From Dyella mobilis (GTDB taxonomy: Bacteria > Pseudomonadota > Gammaproteobacteria > Xanthomonadales > Rhodanobacteraceae): DNA of 49,893 nt. The position numbers were made by a program, and so were the translations under genes. Positions 43,601 to 49,893 of the stretch are shown one piece after another (the stretch's first letter is position 1; every line of letters starts with the position of its first letter). The stretch covers positions 1 to 49,893 of the forward strand of contig NZ_JADIKF010000027.1 in the NCBI RefSeq assembly GCF_016904945.1, in the 5' to 3' direction. The notes below the pieces were generated by a model. It had not been told where the DNA came from. It saw only the letters and a program-made list of their open reading frames with translations, and made no database searches.

Positions 43601-44335
43601 ACGCCGGCTGGGAAGCCGTCGCCCAATGGCAAAACTGCCGCCAATACCGCAGCGCCTGCCGCCGGCAATGTGGCCACTCCGGTTGCCGGTGCACCCAGCG
43701 CGGACCCCTGCAACCGTCCTGAGCTGATCGGCAAGGGCAGGGTCTGTTTCGACACCCTGGGCCAGCGCCACGGCCCTTCGTTGGTGGTGGTGCCAGGCGT
43801 GTCCGGAGGCAAGCCGTACGCGTTGTCGCGCGCGGAGATCACGGTCGCCGAATTCAATCGTTTTTGCAGTGCCACGGGGCAGTGTTCGGCGCAGTCGAGC
43901 AGCGACCCGGATGCCGGCAGCCTGCCCATCAGCAACATCAGCCTGGCCCAGGCCAAGGCGTATACGGCGTGGCTCAGTTCCGCCAGTGGCGGCTATGTTT
44001 ATCGCCTGCCGACCGATGCGGAGTGGATGCACGCAGCCAAGGGCGGCGGTAGCTGGTCGCAGGCCTCGGACAGCAATTGCATTCCGCCGACGGCCGGCAG
44101 CGGCGATGACAGTGGCGCCGCCCCGATTTCGGCGCGCGGCCGCGAAACCAATCCGTGGGGCTTGGTGAATGTGACAGGTAATGTGTGGGAATGGGTCACC
44201 AGCGGTGGCGGTGTGATGGTGCGCGGCGGCAGCTATAACAGCTACTGGTCCGATTGCACCGTGGACACGCATCGGGAAGACACGGGTGCACCACAGAAAG
44301 ATGTAGGGTTCCGCGTGCTGAGGGAGCTCAAATGA
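40688..44335 (+). CDS. ppkA: T6SS Ser/Thr kinase PpkA fused to a formylglycine-generating-enzyme-like domain
   Basis: A 1215-aa multidomain protein. A helical N-terminus (ELIEDFHARRRKLPELFQAL) precedes a low-complexity segment with three T-x-V-K-P motifs (Thr79, Thr98, Thr114). The kinase spans about 170-440: GRGGMGVVFLARDE, VAVKVLND, catalytic loop VVHSDFKPGNVM (Ser in place of the usual Arg in HRD) and VFDFGIAR. One membrane segment lies near 451-470 (LAYGGGALVLLIGAGWGI). A long periplasmic helical region (about 470-960) follows, and the last ~210 residues are an FGE-sulfatase-type fold (EITVAEFNRFC, YRLPTDAEWMHAAKGG, NPWGLVNVTGNVWEWVTSGG, VRGGSYNSY, VGFRVLREL). PpkA senses envelope signals and phosphorylates Fha or TssL. 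Confidence 0.95.
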   Translation: MTSLTELIEDFHARRRKLPELFQALTDRGPQPDEVFRADVAQIERAQGEGVLTPEIARALIAKMSAVQHVAGTGSDDATVVKPTSAPASDASREAEVTQVKPRTAPASSDAEATVVKPASTPSQTTTGHTAQTTGGATGSSISSSSSESWQRVAQAEGGEYATVGMLLKGRFLLEREIGRGGMGVVFLARDERKVEARDRDPYVAVKVLNDEFRRHPDSLIALQREARRSQLLAHDNIVRVFDFDKDGTIVFMTMEYVDGQDLKALIRERAFNGMSLPEARPLIEGMSWALKRAHGAGVVHSDFKPGNVMVTREGIPKVFDFGIARAGKHAGDVAGEQTLFDAGTLGALTPAYASLEMIQGKEPTPSDDIYALGCVSFELLTGKHPFDKVSAEVALREGLRPPPVPGLTKRQYKTLCDAVAFHGGQRLKTVAEFIEGMREISLRERIGPQLAYGGGALVLLIGAGWGITHYLHNRNVAHLIERFGPNAPDRYGNEDQAAQALNSLSDDERKSIVLDQGDVIQSYLMNRINNYWDPAQNRYDYAGTQHVFQLRDQLKLYSPQLDAKRSAIEQQKNDLLNTLDTQLTQRIDAGAIFESQPNNAVQTLAQIRAIDPHSALLQNAELELKYDIAIGQALSADHVDEAKADLALATRLFPDSARLKQREAQLAGMGAVAVTPSAATAQSLPQARKALAALIAQPAMTPEWQQSVATAMSALRGDNAPDTRKLVDSLASTIATQASTQTDPLQLQQASNLVNLGLQYAPQSAPLRAQRSRLDTLLQQQQAQLNQESVAAEVTSRIESVKRAAAANDIGKAEESLARIRSLQPDNAFLTQDGPQLLAAAYIGQADASAQHSRYQAAADLLGRGMKTLGARPDLRNAKARYDLVVAVMAARGKSVTSSDLDRMKKQLADARKADSDGLKQLESDMKQRGQLEGSLADLLNGMKPAESTAPASLPATPTQPVAGTTPVPGTPAGKPSPNGKTAANTAAPAAGNVATPVAGAPSADPCNRPELIGKGRVCFDTLGQRHGPSLVVVPGVSGGKPYALSRAEITVAEFNRFCSATGQCSAQSSSDPDAGSLPISNISLAQAKAYTAWLSSASGGYVYRLPTDAEWMHAAKGGGSWSQASDSNCIPPTAGSGDDSGAAPISARGRETNPWGLVNVTGNVWEWVTSGGGVMVRGGSYNSYWSDCTVDTHREDTGAPQKDVGFRVLRELK

Positions 44336-44649
44336 CCGAACGGGAGCGTCACGTCAATCAAAGCCTGCGCGCACTGGACGAAGCGCACCGGCTTGGCCGG
44401 ATCACCCGGGAGGAATACCGGTCGCGCCGTCGGCACCTTTTGGGCACGATGAGCGAAAGCCACGCGGTGACGGCGCGCAATGCGATCGTGCGCCCCGTGA
44501 CTCGCCAGCATAGTGTCCAGCCGGACACGCAAGGCGATGTGCTGCCCGGACTGTTTCCGCCTCGGCATACCACCCGCAAGCTGGTGGTGGCCTTGGTCGC
44601 GGTGGTGTTGCTATGTGCCTTGCTGGTGTACGGCTGGCTTCGTATGTGA
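44332..44649 (+). CDS. Small tail-anchored protein coupled to ppkA
   Basis: A 105-aa product with ATG 44332 overlapping the ppkA stop (ATGA), so translation is coupled. It begins with a charged helical hairpin (ERERHVNQSLRALDEAHRLG, ITREEYRSRRRHLLGTMSE), similar to SHOCT-like short domains. A linker follows with NAIVRPVTRQ, then one C-terminal membrane segment (VVALVAVVLLCALLVYGWL). This predicts a cytosolic domain held at the inner membrane. It is the last gene of the T6SS run and may be a cofactor of PpkA. The family is not recognised. Confidence 0.75.
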   Translation: MTERERHVNQSLRALDEAHRLGRITREEYRSRRRHLLGTMSESHAVTARNAIVRPVTRQHSVQPDTQGDVLPGLFPPRHTTRKLVVALVAVVLLCALLVYGWLRM

Positions 44650-44913
44650 CGGATGCGTGAAGCAAAAAAGATGCCTTCGGGTCAACCGGCTGCATGATCT
44701 TGCCGCTTGGAACCTAGTACGAATTCGAGGCATCATAAGCAGTCTGGCACCGTGGCACGGCAGGGGGCTGCAAGGGAATGGCGACACCGTCGCCCTTGCG
44801 CGCGTACTTCGCCAGGTAAGGGGTCCGAGTAAGCACATTTGATTGAAAGGGAGCGCAGGGCGCGCTCCCTCACCCAGAGTCACCACCGCGTTTCGATTCA
44901 GAGGGAAAGTATC
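44650..44913. other. Gap between the T6SS operon and tpsB, with hairpins
   Basis: The 264-bp gap holds two inverted repeats: GGCGAC/GTCGCC at 44780-44794 with a 3-nt loop, and AGGGAGCGC/GCGCTCCCT at 44848-44870 with a 5-nt loop. Neither has a U-tract. A tpsB promoter is expected here, but I cannot fix -35/-10 boxes. The second hairpin falls 44 bp before the chosen tpsB start. Confidence 0.4.
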
Positions 44914-46935
44914 GTGCGGATTGCATGCATGGCAGCAGCATTGTCGTTGGCGTTGGGTAGCAGCGCGATTTGGGCGCAGGGCACGACGTCTACACCGGCG
45001 CAGAACATCCTGGTCAGCGGTGTACCGGCATCATCGCCGGATATTCAGAAAATCATCGATGGGGAATATCAAAAGGCAGCAGTCGGCGCAGGCGCCGGCG
45101 GTGTGGGTGCGCTCGATCACGCGCACCTGCAAAAGCTGGCCGAGCGCATTACGGCTGCGCTGAAGAAAGCCGGCTATCCCCAGGCGCACGCCTATCTGGC
45201 GGACCAGTTCGCCACTTACAGTTTCGGGCCCGGCGCCAAGGGCGCAACGGCCAATGCGGAAGCTGCGGCCAGCGTTACGCCGCCGCCGACCGCCGCACAG
45301 GGCGGCGCCCTGGCGTCGGCTCCCAGCGAGGCCGGTGTGGTGCCTCCGGTCGCAGAACGCGAAAGCGGCAGCGCCGCAACCCAGCAGATTGCCGTACGCG
45401 GTTTCCGCGTCAACGGCGTGGGCGATCACCCCGATGCGGGCATTACCTTCGACAGCATCCAGGGCATGGCCAACGCCCAATACCGCAAGCTCGGCGGCAG
45501 CGCCAGCCAGCCGGCGATGCTGACCTTCGCGCAGATGCAGGAAGTCGCTGACAAGATCACCGACCGGTACCGCAAGGCCGGTTTCATCGTGGCCGACGCG
45601 TTCCTGCCGGCGCAGACCATCGGCAACGACCAGATGGTGCAGATCCAGATTCTGGAAGGCCGCGTGGGACGGGTCATCGTCAAGGGCAACAAGCGCTATT
45701 ACGCCGGTGTCATCGCGGCGCCGGCGCAACAGCTCAAGGGCGAACCGCTGCAGAAGAGCTCGGTCGATTCCGCCCTGCTGTACGTGCGCGATCTCCCGGG
45801 CGTAACGGTGGCTTCCACCTTCCAGCCCGGCCAGCAGACCGGCGACACCGATCTGATCATGGTGGCGCACGAGGCACGCAATCCGTTCACCTTCACCACC
45901 GGTGCGGACAACTACGGCACCTCGCTTACCGGCCGTTATCGCGCCAACGCAGGCGTCACCTGGAACAGCCCGCTGGGCATCGGCGACAGCCTTGCCGCGA
46001 ACGTGGAATACGCGCTCGACCCGAACCAGAACGCCTACGGTTCGTTGAATTACACCGCGCCGCTGGTGGTCGTCCCGGGCGTGGATTTTGCCGGCGGCGT
46101 CACGCGCAGCCAGCTGCAGATCAACTCCGGCAATTTTGCGGCGCTGAAGGTGCGCGGCCCGACCACCACCTGGTTTGCCGGCAGCGACTGGAAATTCATC
46201 AACACCGACGACCTGAAGATGCAGACCTCGCTGCACGTGATGCGCGAGCAGTCGATCCTCAGCACGCCGGGCATGGAGCTGTCGAGCGAAAAGTTCAACG
46301 TGCTCGAACTCGCCTATGCGATGAACCAGACTGATCGCCGTTTCCACGGCGTGAACCTGTTGCAGGTGACGGTGCGCAAGTCGCTCGACGACCAGTCGCA
46401 TGAACCGGACCTGGTCGCCCCCGATCACGCCCACGATTTCACCGTGGCGAAGGTGTCGTACACGCGCCTGCAGTTCCTCACCGACGCGCAGCGCCTGTAC
46501 TTCAAGTTCAACGGACAGTGGACCCCGGACGCGCTGGTGCCGATGGAGCAGTTCACCATCGGCGGCCCGGACAGCGTGCGCGCCTATCCGATTGCCGACG
46601 GCTTGACGGATCGCGGTTACTACACGTCGCTGGAATACCACGTCGACGCCCCCGGCTTCGGCAACGTCGCCTCGCCGTTCTACGGCCGTCCGTGGCGTGA
46701 ATTGCTGGAACTGGAAACCTTCCTCGATTACGCACGCGGCTTCGCCGCCGGTGCAGACCTGCGCAGCAGCACGCCTCCGCTGAACTTCAGCGGTTTCGGC
46801 GCCGGTTTCATCTTCCGCCTGCCGCAGTTCCATCATCTCGAATTCCATCTGGACGGCTCGGTGCCCATCGGTAGTCAGCAGGCATCGGATCGTCACGGAT
46901 ATCACGTATATGGACGTATGGGCTTGACCTTTTAA
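44914..46935 (+). CDS. Two-partner secretion transporter TpsB (ShlB/FhaC family)
   Basis: An outer-membrane Omp85-type pore that exports the TpsA adhesin encoded next. I start at GTG 44914 (AGAGGGAAA upstream), giving a clean signal peptide (RIACMAAALSLALGSSAIWAQ) and 673 aa; a TTG farther upstream is open but unsupported. POTRA-like modules occur twice in the N-terminal third: the helix HLQKLAERITAALKKAGYPQ is repeated as QMQEVADKITDRYRKAGFIV, and a further module ends LEGRVGRVIVKGNKRYY. The C-terminal barrel (about 300 onward) has typical alternating strands and ends GRMGLTF, with terminal Phe. It lies 11 bp before tpsA. Confidence 0.93.
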   Translation: MRIACMAAALSLALGSSAIWAQGTTSTPAQNILVSGVPASSPDIQKIIDGEYQKAAVGAGAGGVGALDHAHLQKLAERITAALKKAGYPQAHAYLADQFATYSFGPGAKGATANAEAAASVTPPPTAAQGGALASAPSEAGVVPPVAERESGSAATQQIAVRGFRVNGVGDHPDAGITFDSIQGMANAQYRKLGGSASQPAMLTFAQMQEVADKITDRYRKAGFIVADAFLPAQTIGNDQMVQIQILEGRVGRVIVKGNKRYYAGVIAAPAQQLKGEPLQKSSVDSALLYVRDLPGVTVASTFQPGQQTGDTDLIMVAHEARNPFTFTTGADNYGTSLTGRYRANAGVTWNSPLGIGDSLAANVEYALDPNQNAYGSLNYTAPLVVVPGVDFAGGVTRSQLQINSGNFAALKVRGPTTTWFAGSDWKFINTDDLKMQTSLHVMREQSILSTPGMELSSEKFNVLELAYAMNQTDRRFHGVNLLQVTVRKSLDDQSHEPDLVAPDHAHDFTVAKVSYTRLQFLTDAQRLYFKFNGQWTPDALVPMEQFTIGGPDSVRAYPIADGLTDRGYYTSLEYHVDAPGFGNVASPFYGRPWRELLELETFLDYARGFAAGADLRSSTPPLNFSGFGAGFIFRLPQFHHLEFHLDGSVPIGSQQASDRHGYHVYGRMGLTF

Positions 46936-46946
46936 TGGAGACGGTC

Positions 46947-49893
46947 ATGAACACGAGCAACGGCAAGCAGCACATTTCCCGTCACCCCAATGGATTGCAG
47001 GTATTTCGGCGCAAGCTGCTGCCGGCCAGCATGATGTCGCTGCTGGGCCTATTCGCCTACGGCAACGATGCCTGGGCAGGCGGCCACGTATCGGTCAACA
47101 CCACGCCGACCGGCGGATCGATCGTCGGCGGCAACGGTACGATCCTGCAGAACGGCGCCCTCACCACGATCCAGCAGAATTCGCAGCTGCTGTCGATCAA
47201 TTGGCAAAGCTTCAACGTGGGCGCGAACGCCTCGGTGCTGTTCAAGCAGCCTTCGTTCACTTCCGTTGCGCTCAACCGCATTCTCGACCAGAACGCCAGC
47301 CAGATTTTCGGCCACATCAATTCCAACGGCCAGGTGTTCCTTATCAACACCCACGGCATCATTTTCGGCCGCACGTCGCAGCTGAATGTGGGCGGCCTGA
47401 TGGCCAGCACGCTCGACCTCACGCCCACCGACTTCCTCTCCAATCATTTCAACCTGGATGCGCACGGCGGCAGCGCCGGCATCGTCAACCACGGCACGAT
47501 CGATGCGGCCAGCGGTTCGGTCAGCCTGGTCGGCGGACAGGTGGTCAATGACGGCCTGATCATCGCCAATTACGGCCACATCAACCTCGACGGTGCCGAC
47601 CGCGCCGTGCTCGATTTCGACGGCGACGGCCTGATCGACATCCAGATCACCGGTGCGCTGCAGAAGCGCCTCAACGCCGACGAAGCCGCGGTCACCAACA
47701 AGGGCAAGCTGCAGGCGGATGGCGGCACCGTAGTGCTGCAGGCTTCCGCGGCGAAGGACCTGTTCACCAACCTGGTGAACAACACCGGCGTCGTCAGCGC
47801 CGGCGGCATCAGTACCCATGGCGGCAAGGTGCAGTTGATCGCCAGCGGTGGCAACGCCGTAACCAGCGGCACCATCGACGTTTCCGGTGCGCAGGGCGGT
47901 AGCGTGCAGGTGCTGTCGGATCAGAATGTTTCCGTGACCGGCAATATCAATGCGTCAGGTACGAATGGCGGCGGCAGCATCCGCGTCGGCGGCGGTTTCC
48001 ACGGCGGAGAAGGGCTGACCACGGCCAATACCGCGTATGTCGGCCCATCGGCCACGCTCAATGCCGATGCCACCCAAACGGGCAACGGCGGCTCCGTCGT
48101 GGTCTGGGGCAACCAGGGCAACGATTTCGAAGGCAGCATCACGGCGCGCGGTGGCGCGCTGGGTGGGAATGGCGGGCAGGTCGAAACCTCGGCGCACAAC
48201 GGATTGAATGCGGACGGTGACGTGAATGCCTCTGCAGCCCACGGCACGACCGGTTCGTGGTTGCTCGATCCTTACAATGTAACGATCGGAGGCAGCAACT
48301 CCGGATATAGCACGATCAACGGTTCGGGCACGGTCGAGTACAGCGCGAACGCCAATTCCTCGAACATCAAGGCCAGCACAATTGGCGCTGCCCTGAATAA
48401 CGGTACCGATGTATTTGTCTACACCAACAATGCGGGCGGTTCGCAGAACGGCGACATCACCGTCAGCAGGGGGATCACTGCCAACGGGCAGGGTTCGCTT
48501 TACCTGCAGGCGTCCGGCAGCATCTTCGTCAATAACAATATTTCCGGAGATAATTTCGGCGACGCGCTGAATGTTTATCTGTGGGCCAATTATTCCGGTA
48601 CTGGCGGTGCAACCGCTTATTCCAGGGGGACTTGCGCATCCAGCACCGGTTGCGTCGTGCAGATAGGGAATGGCGCCGGCATCACGACCAACGGCGGCAA
48701 CCTCGATATCGAGACGAACGGTGGGGTGTCTCTCGCTGCGGGCTCCGGTGGCGGTTCCTCCATTTCGACAGGTGGAGGTAACGTCACCATTGGAACCAGC
48801 AGCAACCCGGTTAACTCGCTCTCGGTGACTGGCGGTTCCTCCATTGCCACTTTTGGCGGCAACATCGACGTAGAGACCGGCGGTCAGGCTTCCGTCGACT
48901 CGACGTCTTACATCGACACCACCAACACGGTTGGAGCACTCGGCAACCTCGCCATCAATGCCGGCGCCGGCATCAATGCGGCAGGCGCGCTGACTATTTC
49001 CGGAACCACGACACTCAACGGCGGCGCCGGTGCTATTTCCGCATATGACAGCGGCAACGGAAACAACAACCTCGTAGGGACGGTTTCCATTACCAACGAG
49101 GGCAATAACGCCGTTATCGTGAGCAACGACAGCGGCGTGCTCAACCTGGGCAAAGTGTCCGTAGGAACGAGCACGCTATCGCTCTCCGGTGTAGGCATTG
49201 CCCAGAGCAGCGGAACCACGATTAGTCAGGCATCGGGTACAAATCCCGTCACCAGCGAGGCGGTCACGCTAATCGGCGGTTCGGCGGCCATCACGTTGAA
49301 CAATGCCAATGATTTTGTCGGAGGCATAACCGCCAGCAACAGCGGTGCTTCCAATGGCATTACGCTGAACAACGGCAGTAACGCAATGACGTTGGCCGGT
49401 GTCACGGCGGGCGGCGGCCTGCTTGCCACCAGCACCGGTGGCATCGACCTCGCCGGAACCATCACCACCGGTACCGGGCAAAATTACCAGGGCGCGGTGA
49501 CGCTGACGGCAGACAGCTCGCTGGCGAGCAACACCGGCGGGGCCATTGTCTTTAATTCAACGGTGGACGGTGCGCAGAACCTTTCCATTACCAACGGCGG
49601 CACGACCACCTTCAATGGCACCGTCGGCAGCACTGTCGCATTGCAATCCTTGAACGTGCTGGGCGGCGGCAAGACCGTCCTGGACGCCAATGTCACCACG
49701 GCGGGCACTCAGAGTTACGGCACTTTGGCGCTTGGCAACAGTGTCATCCTTGCCAGCACGTCGGCAGGGGTGACATTCAACGGCACCGTCGACAATGCGA
49801 CGTCGACTACGCAGGAAGCGCTGACGATCAATGCAGCCGGTCCGGTGGCCTTCGACGGCGCCGTCGGCGCCATCGGCAACGGTGCGCTGAGCA
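46947..49893 (+). CDS. Two-partner secretion adhesin TpsA (filamentous haemagglutinin type), 3' end beyond window
   Basis: The frame from ATG 46947 (GGAG 6 bp upstream) stays open to the right edge: at least 982 codons. An extended signal region (MNTSNGKQHISRHPNGLQVF, then LLPASMMSLLGLFAYGNDAWA) precedes the TPS domain (about 48-290). The latter has INWQSFNVGANASVLFKQP, ALNRILDQNASQIFGHINS and QVFLINTHGIIFG; the usual NPNG motif reads NTHG here. Farther on come GSVVVWGNQGNDFEGSI and GSWLLDPYNVTIGG, typical of these large beta-helical adhesins, then Gly/Asn/Thr-rich repeats. The function is likely surface adhesion or biofilm, but a contact-dependent toxin tip cannot be excluded without the 3' end. 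Confidence 0.93.
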   Translation, partial: MNTSNGKQHISRHPNGLQVFRRKLLPASMMSLLGLFAYGNDAWAGGHVSVNTTPTGGSIVGGNGTILQNGALTTIQQNSQLLSINWQSFNVGANASVLFKQPSFTSVALNRILDQNASQIFGHINSNGQVFLINTHGIIFGRTSQLNVGGLMASTLDLTPTDFLSNHFNLDAHGGSAGIVNHGTIDAASGSVSLVGGQVVNDGLIIANYGHINLDGADRAVLDFDGDGLIDIQITGALQKRLNADEAAVTNKGKLQADGGTVVLQASAAKDLFTNLVNNTGVVSAGGISTHGGKVQLIASGGNAVTSGTIDVSGAQGGSVQVLSDQNVSVTGNINASGTNGGGSIRVGGGFHGGEGLTTANTAYVGPSATLNADATQTGNGGSVVVWGNQGNDFEGSITARGGALGGNGGQVETSAHNGLNADGDVNASAAHGTTGSWLLDPYNVTIGGSNSGYSTINGSGTVEYSANANSSNIKASTIGAALNNGTDVFVYTNNAGGSQNGDITVSRGITANGQGSLYLQASGSIFVNNNISGDNFGDALNVYLWANYSGTGGATAYSRGTCASSTGCVVQIGNGAGITTNGGNLDIETNGGVSLAAGSGGGSSISTGGGNVTIGTSSNPVNSLSVTGGSSIATFGGNIDVETGGQASVDSTSYIDTTNTVGALGNLAINAGAGINAAGALTISGTTTLNGGAGAISAYDSGNGNNNLVGTVSITNEGNNAVIVSNDSGVLNLGKVSVGTSTLSLSGVGIAQSSGTTISQASGTNPVTSEAVTLIGGSAAITLNNANDFVGGITASNSGASNGITLNNGSNAMTLAGVTAGGGLLATSTGGIDLAGTITTGTGQNYQGAVTLTADSSLASNTGGAIVFNSTVDGAQNLSITNGGTTTFNGTVGSTVALQSLNVLGGGKTVLDANVTTAGTQSYGTLALGNSVILASTSAGVTFNGTVDNATSTTQEALTINAAGPVAFDGAVGAIGNGALS

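Noticed and set aside
44745..44775. A sigma-54-like TGGCAC element before tpsB
   Set aside because: The distance from GG to the next GC is 14 nt instead of 10, so it does not fit the -24/-12 rule. Similar checks upstream of tssB also failed.
1..49893. CRISPR arrays, tRNA or rRNA genes, prophage genes
   Set aside because: I found no regularly spaced direct repeats, cloverleaf-like segments or phage structural genes other than the phage-like T6SS components.

Overview
The window is G+C-rich DNA, mostly co-directional on the + strand, from a Gram-negative gammaproteobacterium. Protein style, a Xanthomonas-like IS30 end and a block of ATCC-centred palindromes suggest Lysobacterales (Xanthomonadales), probably Rhodanobacteraceae such as Dyella or Rhodanobacter. 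This placement is inference; there is no rRNA or other marker gene to confirm it.

Layout. Positions 1-460 hold the 5' end of an IS30-family transposase, cut by the window edge, and an array of hairpins. Positions 463-8453 are a complete D-xylose module: xylR (-) divergent from xylA-xylB-xylF-xylG-xylH. An SGNH/GDSL hydrolase (-) and an exported peroxiredoxin (+) follow. Positions 11299-44649 are a type VI secretion system (T6SS) in one orientation: tssB-tssC-hcp-tagJ-tssE-tssF-tssG-small ORF-tssH(clpV), then an accessory island (about 21.3-28.2 kb), then vgrG-DUF6931-like gene-tagH-tssK-tssL-tssM-tagF-pppA-ppkA and a small membrane protein. From 44914 to the right edge lies a two-partner secretion pair: a TpsB transporter and a TpsA adhesin that runs off the window.

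The accessory island is the least ordinary part. It encodes a UPF0175-like protein, two exported proteins with PQQ-blade-like motifs, a 377-aa protein with a clear cytidine-deaminase-fold signature (HAE ... PCxxC) that is a candidate T6SS effector, a PAAR spike-tip protein, a DUF6795-like membrane protein, a class 3 lipase (second candidate effector), a truncated second copy of the DUF6795-like gene, and a TPR-methyltransferase. Neither tssJ nor tssA is in the window. TssL carries its own OmpA-like peptidoglycan-binding domain.

Post-translational control looks elaborate: FHA protein (TagH), kinase (PpkA), phosphatase (PppA) and TagF are all present. TagF ends in what looks like a degenerate PP2C domain. 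A short motif, T-x-V-[KRQ]-P after an acidic patch, occurs three times in the PpkA juxtakinase segment, once at the TssL N-terminus and once just after the TagH FHA domain. These are candidate phospho-threonine docking sites that would link the three proteins. I see no tRNA, rRNA or CRISPR array.
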